From assembly GCA_005888755.1 (NCBI GenBank), contig VBBQ01000027.1:30868-94867 (forward strand): a DNA stretch of 64,000 nt, written 5' to 3'. The stretch is from Candidatus Bathyarchaeota archaeon. GTDB lineage: Archaea > Thermoproteota > Bathyarchaeia > 40CM-2-53-6. Each line of letters begins with the position of its first letter. The first letter of the stretch is position 1. The notes below the pieces were generated by a model that worked only from the letters and a program-made list of their open reading frames with translations, had not been told where the DNA came from and did no database searches. Shown here piece by piece: positions 17,208 through 25,683 of the stretch. Made by a program: the position numbers and the translations under genes.

Positions 17208-17293
17208 TCGACCACTAGTCAGGCTAGGCATGATTGACCATACCTTACGAAGTAAGCTCAAGGAATTGCTTACTTGACTGCACTAGTGGGGTC
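17208..17293. other. Nested inverted repeat / candidate structured RNA element
   Basis: Outer arms CCACTAGT (17212-17219) and ACTAGTGG (17282-17289) pair perfectly and extend through CAG/CTG with one bulged base. Inside lies a second perfect 8-bp stem, AAGTAAGC (17250-17257) and GCTTACTT (17268-17275), with a 10-base loop. It sits between the tRNA-Pro gene and the end of the small RHH-like gene. It could be an RNA fold, a terminator or a protein-binding site. Confidence 0.45.
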
Positions 17294-17342
17294 CTTAACT
17301 CGACGTACGTGACTCGATGTACTGTCTTCGAAGGAAATCGCG

Positions 17343-17516
17343 TTATTTCGATTGCTTTCGGTCGGATGGGGTTTTCTTGTGTCCGTTGAAGTATGTCCGT
17401 ACTAGGCGTTCGAAGAAGATGCTGAATCCCCCTGTCCTACCATAGTAGACTTTGTCAACTTCCTGCCTAACCAGCTGTTCCGCTTCGGACGACAAAGAGA
17501 TCATCACTTTGCCCAT
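17343..17516 (-). CDS. Small ribbon-helix-helix-like protein (57 aa)
   Basis: A 57-codon ORF from ATG 17516 to TAA 17343. The N-terminal strand GKVMISLSSEAEQLVRQEV followed by a helix and FSIFFERLVRTYF matches the short ribbon-helix-helix pattern (strand, helix, turn with Gly, helix) of archaeal regulators and antitoxins. The C-terminal tail is Lys-rich. No toxin-like partner lies next to it. It could bind DNA as a dimer. Confidence 0.65.
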   Translation of the reverse strand: MGKVMISLSSEAEQLVRQEVDKVYYGRTGGFSIFFERLVRTYFNGHKKTPSDRKQSK

Positions 17517-17622
17517 GGTATCTCTAGACTACCAGAGATAGCTCTGGGCCGTTTTATGCTTATCCCCTGCAACCGCATCCTTTGGGCAAAGGATAAGAGC
17601 GAGAACGCGGAAATTTTCGCGT

Positions 17623-17937
17623 CTACGCGAGTTTCTGCAATAGTCTAGCGACTGCTGTTAACGCGACGACCGCTCCCACAGCTAGGCCTAACTGATCGTT
17701 GAGGGCCAGGGCAAGCACTGCTGTGACGCTTCCCGCGATGAAGTCTCGAAAAAGTCCCTTGCTCTTGTCAGAAGTGTCGAGCACATCTGAACCGAGAACG
17801 AGTAGGAGGATCAAAAAGTACACTGGTTCTTGGCTAATCGCGTTGGCGATGACGAAGCTGGCTACCCAAGCCGCCGACTCGGCCACAGGACGTAGGGCCG
17901 GTCGTAGTTCTGCCAGCTTGTACGAGAGATCGCTCAT
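17623..17937 (-). CDS. Small membrane protein, 104 aa
   Basis: An unrecognised protein with three likely membrane segments (around residues 22-35, 38-52 and 65-98, the last perhaps two short helices) and short charged loops such as SDVLDTSDKSKG. Hydrophobic runs ILLLVLG and AVLALALN are plain membrane helices. Hypothetical; no neighbour suggests a role. Confidence 0.6.
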   Translation of the reverse strand: MSDLSYKLAELRPALRPVAESAAWVASFVIANAISQEPVYFLILLLVLGSDVLDTSDKSKGLFRDFIAGSVTAVLALALNDQLGLAVGAVVALTAVARLLQKLA

Positions 17938-18153
17938 GTTGAATGGTCATTAGGTTAGGATAGAAAAGGCGACCCGACTTTTTCTACTGCGTCCCAGTCC
18001 AGCAATAAAAATGTCAATCCTGCATGATGAGACTCAGACCCAAACGCGAGTCCCAGAACGACTGTAGAAGAAGAGCATGGGCAAAGAGCCAAGTACGAAC
18101 CGCGGCCGTTCTCTGGTATCTTAGCAACGGTCAAAATCTATGAAGCGATGCCC

Positions 18154-18578
18154 ATGTCTCCAGGAATGGACCAGTCTGAGATTGACATATTTCTAGCTCG
18201 TGGCAAGACCCCACTCCGACTCGGAACCACCGACTCCAAGGGCGAACCCATCATACACCCAATATGGTACCACTATGCGAACAAAAAAAATCTACCTCAT
18301 GAGCAATAAGAACACCGTAAAAGAACCAGAACAAGACGGTCTACTTTTCGGTCGACACGGACGCGATGCCCAACAAAGGAGTGAAAAGGAACCGCCACTA
18401 TCATCAAGGATCCAGGGAAGGCATTATCGATATCAGAAAAAATTGTAGCGAAGTATCGAGGCGATCCCAAAGCAGCATGGCAAAGAACATTCTAGATGAG
18501 GTCAAGAAGGGCTCAGAAGTCTTGGTCGAGATAACCCCGCACTTCTCGACGTGGGACTACACAAAATCGAAATTCTAG
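18154..18578 (+). pseudogene. Decayed pyridoxamine 5'-phosphate oxidase-family (PNPOx-like) gene
   Basis: ATG 18154 opens a clear PNPOx-like N-terminus (DQSEIDIFLARGKTPLRLGT, then GEPIIHPIWYHY) that breaks at an A8 run near 18281. The next frame gives KIYLMSNKNTVK, then another frame VYFSVDTDAMPNKGVK, then another TATIIKDPGKALSISEKIVA, and finally NILDEVKKGSEVLVEITPH to the stop at 18578. Read together these are one flavin-binding split-barrel protein of about 140 residues cut by at least four frameshifts. The number of lesions argues for a dead gene, perhaps worsened by base errors. Confidence 0.8.
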
Positions 18579-18606
18579 CCCACCGATTGTGAGCCTCCCG
18601 AAAGGC

Positions 18607-20043
18607 TCAGACAATCTCAATGAGGTCGAGGGACGGATATCCTTTGTCGAAGTTGAAAGTGGCCCCGTGAATATGCGTGAAAGGCTTCACGCCGTAGATC
18701 AGTAAATGACCGTTCCAGCTTTGGATTTTTATGTGATAGTCGGCTTGTCTAAGAAACTCCTCGCGCACCTTAGTGTTCCGGGATGATATGCCGATGCTGA
18801 AGGCGCCTTCGTCCCTCAAGCCCTCTCCCACCTCGGTAAAGCCAGGAAGAGTCAGGTCTTCCCCGTAGACCTGAACGAGCTTGTCGAAGTTCATGGTCAA
18901 CATCATACCGGACGACGCTTCTTTCAAAGCATTCCATGCCTTGTAGAACTCGGCCAAATCGCTCATCAGCTGGCCCCTCATTTTTAACCTCCAAGTCTTC
19001 GATGGCAATTGTGGGTTGAACTCCGCTATCCGGACCCTCTCCGCTAGAGCTTTGTCGCCTACGTAGGGCCTCAATGCCTCTGCCGAGGATTCCGAACTGA
19101 AGGTTCCCGTTGAAACACTGAAGCAAGCACCGCCCTGGCTTATGAAATTGGACCGAATCATGTTGATCAACAACCTCAGCGACTGCGGGGACACATTGCT
19201 CTCTGTATCGATCATGAAGAAAGAGCCCTTTCGGACCCCGCCGCCCCCCAGCAGTTGGTCGAGTTCTCTACTCCCTGTAGAGAAGTGGGTTTCGGTGTGT
19301 GGGACTTTCTCTGGACTTCTCACTATGGCTGGCGGGCCGTTTTCGTATTCTTCGTCCAAGAACGTGAACCTTCCTTTTTCCAAAGAGAATGGGAAGTATT
19401 GGCTCTGGACTCTGAATCCTCTTAGCTTGTCTATTCCGAGGGACCTGATTCTTCTACCGTCTAGCTCGTTCTGTTCAAGGGTTACGACTCCATCGACCAG
19501 GTAGCCGAGGTTGTCGGCCCGTTCTGCCTCGCTTACGAGGATCACGCTCACTTTTGTCTGATCTAGTTCGGACATGATGGCTGACTCAAGCATTTTGCGC
19601 CCTTCGGGCGTGGCGTTTCTCAACGCTCCCTCCCAGCTATCTACAACGAGGATTGATTTCTGTTTGGCTTGTTTCAGGCGTACGATCTTCGAGAAGACAC
19701 TGTCGGTGTCGGAGCCTCGGAGGTCGTGGAATTCGTCATTCCAGCTTGCCTTTGAGGATCTTCCTGACATAGAATCGATAACTTCATCGATCCAGGGAAA
19801 CTGTATGCGCAGCTTGACGGGTGAGACCCTACTTGACGCGTAGACTCTGTGTGAGTCACCAATTGCATTCAATATCTCAAACGCGAGAGTTGTCTTTCCG
19901 GTTCCGGGGGCTCCTTGTATGAGCAGGACGTTTCCTGGAACTTCTAGAAACTCCAAGAACATATTCATCATAGGGGACGATGTTGCACGGACTACAGAGG
20001 ATTCGAGAGCTTGAGGATCAGGTTTTGTCCCCGAGGCTATCAA
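18607..20043 (-). CDS. KaiC/RadA-like ATPase with degenerate second domain (GvpD-like)
   Basis: A 478-residue protein with an N-terminal RecA-type domain: Walker A QGAPGTGKTTLAFEIL (about residues 40-53) and Walker B KSILVVDSWEGAL. The second half begins FSTGSRELDQLLGGGGVRKG, a KaiC-like opening, but its P-loop is replaced by SFFMIDTESNVSP and lacks the GK[ST], so this copy cannot bind ATP normally. The active-plus-inactive KaiC layout resembles GvpD and other archaeal signalling ATPases. Substrate and partners are unknown. The convergent PNPOx pseudogene ends just before its stop. Confidence 0.82.
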   Translation of the reverse strand: MIASGTKPDPQALESSVVRATSSPMMNMFLEFLEVPGNVLLIQGAPGTGKTTLAFEILNAIGDSHRVYASSRVSPVKLRIQFPWIDEVIDSMSGRSSKASWNDEFHDLRGSDTDSVFSKIVRLKQAKQKSILVVDSWEGALRNATPEGRKMLESAIMSELDQTKVSVILVSEAERADNLGYLVDGVVTLEQNELDGRRIRSLGIDKLRGFRVQSQYFPFSLEKGRFTFLDEEYENGPPAIVRSPEKVPHTETHFSTGSRELDQLLGGGGVRKGSFFMIDTESNVSPQSLRLLINMIRSNFISQGGACFSVSTGTFSSESSAEALRPYVGDKALAERVRIAEFNPQLPSKTWRLKMRGQLMSDLAEFYKAWNALKEASSGMMLTMNFDKLVQVYGEDLTLPGFTEVGEGLRDEGAFSIGISSRNTKVREEFLRQADYHIKIQSWNGHLLIYGVKPFTHIHGATFNFDKGYPSLDLIEIV

Positions 20044-20221
20044 ACTATTTCATCGTATATCGGTAGGGGTTGTGAAAGATTTCAAGAATTTGTCTCCTTT
20101 GTGATGTTCGGTGGGGAACCAATGTGATTGTTATGTCGCGTTGACCCTCCACATGATAGTAAGTCGGTAGACCCTAGGCCTCAAAGCCTATAGAGTGACA
20201 CATGATAATGGGCAGGTAACG

Positions 20222-20467
20222 GTGCCAAAACTCAAGTTCAGCAAGGACTACCTTCAACGATTGACGAAACCTGTTCCAAAGAAAGACCCGAACACGCGGG
20301 CGACAGCATCGACTGAGACTTTATCAGAACCGCGGCATCCCAGGGGGTTTCAACAATACTGCGCCACCTGCGGAAAAGACCAGCTCTTCAACGTCGATAC
20401 GTTAGGCTGGAAAACTTGCACGGTCTGCAGACGTACCGCACCGGACAGAAGCCAGAGCCCAATCTAA
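20222..20467 (+). CDS. Small zinc-ribbon protein (about 81 aa)
   Basis: From GTG 20222 (in-frame GTG also at 20195) the protein has a basic N-terminus and a C-terminal zinc ribbon, CATCGKDQLFNVD...TCTVC (CxxC, 19 residues, CxxC), as in single-ribbon nucleic-acid-binding proteins. The upstream 150 bp contain a small inverted repeat TAGGC..GCCTA. The function is unknown. Confidence 0.6.
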   Translation: MPKLKFSKDYLQRLTKPVPKKDPNTRATASTETLSEPRHPRGFQQYCATCGKDQLFNVDTLGWKTCTVCRRTAPDRSQSPI

Positions 20468-20545
20468 CCTAGGCATACATAGCGCCAAACGTGGTTCAAG
20501 TACAATTTTTTAAACAGGATAAGGAGAGGAAAGACTTGGTTCTTC

Positions 20546-22789
20546 TTGCAGCGATCCTACGAACGTTTCAGTTCGGACGTTCTGGATGCTGCTTCTGCTC
20601 CTGTTAGGCTGCACATTCTCAAGCTCTTGGTTTCCAAAGGTCCTCTCCCCTATACTGAGATCATGTACGAAGCGAAGTTGGACCCCGTGCGGGATGCCGG
20701 AAAGTTCGTCTATCACCTCAAAACCCTTCGCAAAGCCAGCTTGGTGGCGATCGAAAAAGGCACAAAAAAGTACAACATAACAGACCTCGGCAAGATTCTA
20801 GTCGAATTCTCACGCGACCTGGAAGAATGGATTGCCGTCAAGAGAGGCCGCCTCTTCGTTCGAACCTCCAAGATGACGATAGAAGAATTTGACCGGACTC
20901 GAATTGCCTCGTCACTTGTCACTGAGGCGAGTATGCCTCAGAGCCTAGCCGACGAGATTGCCGCTGAAGCTGAAGAAAGACTCCTACGCTTTGGAACTAC
21001 GTACCTAACCGCTCCCCTGGTCCGCGAACTCGTCAACACGATCCTCGTCGAAAGAAAACTCGAAGAGTATCGTCACAAACTAACCCGACTTGGACTCCCC
21101 GTCAACGACGTAACAGTCCTCCTAAAAGAGGCGGGACAGAAACACCTTGACTCTGATTGGGTCCAATCATCCGCTGGAGCCGCGGTAACCGAAGAATACG
21201 TTCTGCTCAACAGCCTCCCAAGACAGCTGGTCGACGCGCACTTCTCAGGACAAATCCACCTAGAAGACGCAGAATCATGGACCCTCAAACCAAGCATCTT
21301 CTCACATGACCCACGCCCTTTCTTCCGAAAAGGATTACCCGGATCGCAACCGCCTGTCTCGTTCGAAAGTGCTCTAGGAACACTCCTCCGATTGGCCAGG
21401 GTGACCAAAGGACACGTGTCCGGGGACCAAGTTTTTGATCATGTGAACATCTTACTAGCACCATTCATCAAGGGTGTCCCGAGTCAAAGAGTCCAAGAAG
21501 CAGTCCGACTCTTTCTCTCGCAACTAAACTGGGATGGTTTCTCAAACATTCTTCCTTTCCGATCCACCGTGAGTCTCGACCGAACCGCCCCCAATATCCT
21601 TGAGCAGTCTGACGCGATTGGCCCCAACGGCAAGAGAGAAGGGAGGTACGGAGACTATGCTCCTGAAGCTGAAGAATTACTCCGCACTATGATCGATGCA
21701 GCTCGGGAAATTGCTCAGGATAATCCGCTTGTTAATCCCTCGATCAACCTGAGACTCGACCGCGACAAACTTTCCGAGCCCGACGGGCTTCTCTCAATGA
21801 TCCAGGAGACCTCTTTGAGATATTCGTTCATAAATTATCTCATACAAAGTCCGGGAGAATCTTACACCGTTTCTTCGGACGGGTGCATGTTTGTGACTGA
21901 TAGCATGGGCGATGTCGCTAGAGGAGCGCTGATCGGAACGGTTCAAGTCAACTTACCACGAATAGCCTATGAGTCAACAGGAAAAGACGAGCGGTTTTTC
22001 CAAGGCGTTACGACTGCTGTGGACGAGGCGCTGAGGGCCCTGGAGATTCGCGGACAAGCCATTCAGGAGCGAATGAGAGAGGGACTTCTGCCGTTACTAT
22101 CATGGCAAGCAGATGGGAGCGCGTATTATGGAGCACAACCCATGGCGGAAGTAAGCCTCCTCGGACTAAACGAGTCAGTGAAGCATCACATGAAGAAAGA
22201 TGTGGACAACAAGGACTCTCTCGTCTTTATGAAAAAAATCATCGAGACAGCGAGACGTACCATTTCAGAAAGCGACTCTCGTAAGCTTAGAATTCGAGTC
22301 GGGCTCCATCCCTCTCCGGAAGCATCATCTAGGCTCGCGAGCATCGACGCTGAAAAGTATGGTTTTTCCACCATCGTGTATCAAGGGTCCAAACGATATC
22401 CCTACTACACAGACGTCCCCGTGATCCCGCTTACACAGAAGATCCCCTTCTCTTCACGTGCCTCTCTTGAGGGAGAAGTTCATAGATTCCTCGACGGAGG
22501 ATCAATCCTGCCACTCCTGATGGGAGAAAAATCAACGACTGTAGGCTTGACAAAAGCCTGCCAACTGCTCGGACAATCGGGAGTCAAAGACTTCACATTT
22601 TCCAAGACCTTGTCTCGATGCCAATCGTGTTATCACGTAGACACAGGCGTCCAGACAAAATGCTCGAAATGCAACTCAGACAAGCTAACGGTCATCGCAA
22701 AGTACGCTGGTAGACTGATGCCCATCGACCTATGGACAGAGTCGAGGAGAAGAGACCTGGACAGAATTGCAGCGTATGATTTCGCATGA
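20546..22789 (+). CDS. NrdD-like protein with N-terminal HTH and ATP-cone
   Basis: A 747-residue protein. Residues about 10-95 form an ArsR-like winged helix (SAPVRLHILKLLVSKGPLPY, then KFVYHLKTLRKASLVAIEKG). Residues about 105-205 are an ATP-cone. The rest resembles class III ribonucleotide reductase (VDAHFSGQIHLEDAESW; MIQETSLRYSFINYL). The C-terminus has the zinc knuckle CQSC(692)...CSKC(709) followed by IAKYAGRLMPIDLW, where true NrdD has RVxGY. The Gly (722) is kept but Arg, Val and Tyr are changed. I also see no clear NrdD thiyl-Cys motif. It may be a divergent reductase or an inactive, nucleotide-sensing DNA-binding paralogue. SD GGAGAGG lies 16 bp before the TTG start. Confidence 0.75.
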   Translation: MQRSYERFSSDVLDAASAPVRLHILKLLVSKGPLPYTEIMYEAKLDPVRDAGKFVYHLKTLRKASLVAIEKGTKKYNITDLGKILVEFSRDLEEWIAVKRGRLFVRTSKMTIEEFDRTRIASSLVTEASMPQSLADEIAAEAEERLLRFGTTYLTAPLVRELVNTILVERKLEEYRHKLTRLGLPVNDVTVLLKEAGQKHLDSDWVQSSAGAAVTEEYVLLNSLPRQLVDAHFSGQIHLEDAESWTLKPSIFSHDPRPFFRKGLPGSQPPVSFESALGTLLRLARVTKGHVSGDQVFDHVNILLAPFIKGVPSQRVQEAVRLFLSQLNWDGFSNILPFRSTVSLDRTAPNILEQSDAIGPNGKREGRYGDYAPEAEELLRTMIDAAREIAQDNPLVNPSINLRLDRDKLSEPDGLLSMIQETSLRYSFINYLIQSPGESYTVSSDGCMFVTDSMGDVARGALIGTVQVNLPRIAYESTGKDERFFQGVTTAVDEALRALEIRGQAIQERMREGLLPLLSWQADGSAYYGAQPMAEVSLLGLNESVKHHMKKDVDNKDSLVFMKKIIETARRTISESDSRKLRIRVGLHPSPEASSRLASIDAEKYGFSTIVYQGSKRYPYYTDVPVIPLTQKIPFSSRASLEGEVHRFLDGGSILPLLMGEKSTTVGLTKACQLLGQSGVKDFTFSKTLSRCQSCYHVDTGVQTKCSKCNSDKLTVIAKYAGRLMPIDLWTESRRRDLDRIAAYDFA

Positions 22790-22890
22790 CAAACCAAGCG
22801 TCCGGCAACTCACGAGACAATTTGGCTAGAGGCGACTCAGTCGAGTTTGTCTCATCGACCGTTTGACAACGCGGTCTAGGAAGCATAGCT

Positions 22891-23344
22891 TTGACGGAAA
22901 TCCGAGTTGGTTCTAAGAGGCCGTTCAGAACAGGTCTACTGACGGGCATTCTCGCGATCGTAGTCGTTCTCGGAATCCAGCTCGTCTTTCTCAGAGAACT
23001 ATCAGTTTTCAACACGACACTCGGGCTCTGGGTCCTAGCCCCCGTTACAGTGGCAAAGAAACGCCTTCCTGCAATCAACCGAGGACACACGATTCATTAT
23101 CACCCCGATCAATGGTACTTTGACTTGGGCCGCTGTTCGCCTTGTTGAAATTTACAATAGCGCTTCTCAGAACCTCGCAGGTCTCTACATCGCCCCTGCC
23201 GGGGCCAATACTGGCCAGATCTACCTGATCAGGTTCCCTGAGGGAACAGGTTTTGACAACTTGAACAGCAAATCCATTGGGGCCGCGATTACGGTTGTAG
23301 CCGACACCAGCACAACCCCCTACACAGCCTTGAGCATTCAATGA
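22891..23344 (+). pseudogene. Single-pass membrane protein gene split by a frameshift
   Basis: Frame 1 from TTG 22891 gives a basic N-terminus and one membrane helix (LTGILAIVVVLGIQLVFL), then TTLGLWVLAPVTVAKK. Near 23055-23070 the sense moves to the +1 frame: FLQSTEDTRFIITPINGT, WAAVRLVEIYNSASQNLAGL and on to stop 23344. The outside part alternates strands and turns and reads as a small beta domain. A one-base change in CAAAGAAACG would rejoin it. The parent family is not recognised. Confidence 0.55.
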
Positions 23345-23369
23345 GTCGGTAGAAAAAACCGTCCAGATC

Positions 23370-24299
23370 TTAGAGGGCTCCGAACACCAAGCCAAGCAAA
23401 CCCATTCTTAGCACGACGCCATTCCCGACCTGAGGGAAATATTTCGCGTGACTCGTCGAGTCAACACTAGAGTCTATTTCATCCACTCTCGGCAACGGAT
23501 GCATCACAATCGAACTCTTCTTCGCTCGTGCCAACTCGTCCGATGTCAGTCGGTAGGACCCCTTGACCTTCTCGTACTCAGCTAGATCCCCAAATCGTTC
23601 TTTCTGGACTCTCGTCATGTAGATCACATCCAATTCTTTCAGATGCTGCTGCAACGATGTGGTTTCTTCGACATCTATTTTCTTCGAGACCTCTTCCAAG
23701 ACCTCTTTCCTCATCTTCAGAATCTCAGGAGAGATGAGGACTAGTCTCACCTTGTATTTCGCGAGCGCGTACGCGAGCGAGTGAACTGTCCGTCCGTATC
23801 GGAGGTCCCCGATTAGCCCTATCGTAATGCCATCGATGGCCCCAAGCTCCTTCCTGATTGTGTACAAGTCGAGCAATGCCTGGGTAGGATGCTCCTCCGC
23901 TCCTGAGCCCGCATTAATCACGGGGACCCTAGAGAACTCCGCAGCCATTCTCGCCGCCCCTTCTAGCGGGTGCCTTACCACAAGCACATCAGCATAGTTC
24001 TCGACAACACGTACGGTATCTGCAAGGTTCTCACCCTTCTCGACAGACGTTCCCTTCGTCTCTGCAAATCCGAGAGCGGTCCCACCGAGCCTCGTCATCG
24101 CGGACTCAAAGCTCAACTTTGTACGCGTGCTCGGTTCGTAGAATAGAGTCGCCATTATCTTCCCATGAAGCATATCCGACCCAGTCTTCATGAGAGGCTC
24201 CATGACTTGGGCCATGTCCAGAATCTGGTCGATCTCTAATCGGGAGAGGTCGCGGACGGAAACCATGTCTCTGCCAACAAAGTTAGATGTGGGCGACAT
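23370..24299 (-). CDS. pyrB: Aspartate carbamoyltransferase catalytic chain
   Basis: A 309-residue enzyme joining carbamoyl phosphate to aspartate in pyrimidine synthesis. Motifs: FYEPSTRTKLSFESA (carbamoyl-phosphate site), HPTQALLDLYTI, GDLRYGRTVHSLAYALAKY and the Asp-binding loop MHPLPRVDEID. It is full length (E. coli PyrB 311). The regulatory chain pyrI lies about 10 kb away at 34.3 kb rather than next to it, although many archaea pair them. It is divergent from a receiver-like gene. Confidence 0.97.
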   Translation of the reverse strand: MSPTSNFVGRDMVSVRDLSRLEIDQILDMAQVMEPLMKTGSDMLHGKIMATLFYEPSTRTKLSFESAMTRLGGTALGFAETKGTSVEKGENLADTVRVVENYADVLVVRHPLEGAARMAAEFSRVPVINAGSGAEEHPTQALLDLYTIRKELGAIDGITIGLIGDLRYGRTVHSLAYALAKYKVRLVLISPEILKMRKEVLEEVSKKIDVEETTSLQQHLKELDVIYMTRVQKERFGDLAEYEKVKGSYRLTSDELARAKKSSIVMHPLPRVDEIDSSVDSTSHAKYFPQVGNGVVLRMGLLGLVFGAL

Positions 24300-24355
24300 T
24301 CCAATTACAAGCTGAATCGAGGAGTCCTATAACTATCTTCAGAAGCGATGGAACG

Positions 24356-24721
24356 ATGACTGTTCAAGTTCTTGCGATAACGTCAGACCTGTTTCTGCAA
24401 TCGAGAATCACGGAGGTATCAAAGTCGCTGGGTGCGAGCGCCAAGCTGGTAACAACCGAGGAAGACTTGCTTAGACAGGCCAACTCGAACCATCCGAACT
24501 TGGTCATCCTCGACCTAACCGCGTCAGAGTATGACCCATTCTCGTGTGCCCAGAAATTGAAGGCTATGGCCTCTTCACCAAAGATACTGGGCATATTCCC
24601 CCACATCAGAGCAGACCTCAAGCTGAAAGCTGAGAAGGTAATGATTGATTACATTGTTCCCAACTCAGGGTTCCTCAAGACCCTGAAGAGTCTACTAGAG
24701 AAAGAGGTCAGGACCAGGTGA
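24356..24721 (+). CDS. Receiver-like (CheY-fold) protein, degenerate
   Basis: From ATG 24356 a 121-residue alpha/beta protein: VQVLAITSD, LVILDLTASEYDPFSC (position of the phospho-Asp strand) and PKILGIFPHI, then YIVPNSGFLKTLKSLLEKE at the end. This is the response-regulator order, with DL in the expected phospho-Asp strand, but the acidic pocket is not complete (no DD pair at the first strand). It may not be phosphorylated. It overlaps the next gene by 4 bases (GTGA), so they are translationally coupled. Confidence 0.65.
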   Translation: MTVQVLAITSDLFLQSRITEVSKSLGASAKLVTTEEDLLRQANSNHPNLVILDLTASEYDPFSCAQKLKAMASSPKILGIFPHIRADLKLKAEKVMIDYIVPNSGFLKTLKSLLEKEVRTR

Positions 24722-25191
24722 GCTGGATCGTCAAAGACCTATGGGACACGCTGGACAAGCGTCGCGGAGAATACGAGAGTCTTTGGCGAGATCGTACACT
24801 GCGGGCGTTTGAAATCATCAACTGGATTGCCAGCGAAGTAAGCGAACGCTGGGGTGTTCTCATACAGATCAACTTTCCACCAGGCCAGGAAAGACCGGAA
24901 GCCACAGGTATCGGCCATAGAAACGTGAGCATTCTAGTAGACAAGAACCGGAAGAAATTGGAAACAATAACACAGGACGATGTCAAGCGAGCAATTCAAC
25001 TGTTAAACCCTCAGTCTTTCGATCCGGCCCGTTTCGGCCACGAAGGATTCAGGGCGAATCTTTCCACGGGACGCATCGACTGTTTGCCGAGCGGGATCCA
25101 TCTATGGTGCGACATTACACCAGAGGTCTTGGAGTTCCTCGACTGGATATTCGTCAACGGTTACCGGCTGAGATCCGAGTCTCATGCTTAG
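24718..25191 (+). CDS. Hypothetical protein coupled to the receiver-like gene (157 aa)
   Basis: GTG 24718 overlaps the upstream stop. The protein is soluble, Trp-rich near the N-terminus (SWIVKDLWDTLDKRRGEYESLW) and ends in LWCDITPEVLEFLDWIFVNG. I do not recognise a family. The overlap suggests it works with the receiver-like protein. It is convergent with the next gene (4-bp overlap). Confidence 0.65.
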   Translation: MSWIVKDLWDTLDKRRGEYESLWRDRTLRAFEIINWIASEVSERWGVLIQINFPPGQERPEATGIGHRNVSILVDKNRKKLETITQDDVKRAIQLLNPQSFDPARFGHEGFRANLSTGRIDCLPSGIHLWCDITPEVLEFLDWIFVNGYRLRSESHA

Positions 25192-25526
25192 GAAACCGGC
25201 ATGAGCTTCTTACCTAGTCTTCTCTCAATGTCCATCTTCGCCCGCCTCAACTGCCTTGCCCGCTTTAGTAGCTCGATAAGATAATCGAGGTCGACTATTG
25301 GGCGCAGGGCTGTATACTCCCAAGGAGTCTTGTTAATCTCGTCAGGAAAGATCATGTATCCGTTAGGATAGTGAGTCAGCAGTATCCCCGTTGGATCGGT
25401 TTCTAGGACCTTGGAAAACTCGCGTAGGGTGTATCCTGCTTTCTTGAGCTGTTCCAGCGCTCTATCGAGCTCGTCGCTGGCCCTCTCCAGCTCGGCAAAC
25501 ATCTCTCCACGGTCGCCATCTCCCAT
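25188..25526 (-). CDS. Hypothetical helical protein (112 aa)
   Basis: The N-terminal helix is heptad-like (FAELERASDELDRALEQLKK). A middle segment with strands (GILLTHYPNGYMIFPDEINK) and a basic C-terminal helix (LLKRARQLRRAKMDIERRLG) follow. It has no membrane segment or cysteine. Not recognised. It could be a small coiled-coil dimer. Confidence 0.6.
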   Translation of the reverse strand: MGDGDRGEMFAELERASDELDRALEQLKKAGYTLREFSKVLETDPTGILLTHYPNGYMIFPDEINKTPWEYTALRPIVDLDYLIELLKRARQLRRAKMDIERRLGKKLMPVS

Positions 25527-25683
25527 AGAATATCCGCTCTACGACCCTTTGTTCGCGAGAAACGGGGCTCGCGGCGGGCATAAGCGTTCTTTAACCCGGA
25601 CACCCTCTCGCCCGAAACAAGAACCGCTTCGCATGAAGAAGAGTGACCAAGCCAAAGGGCCGAGGAACCTGGACACATTGCGA

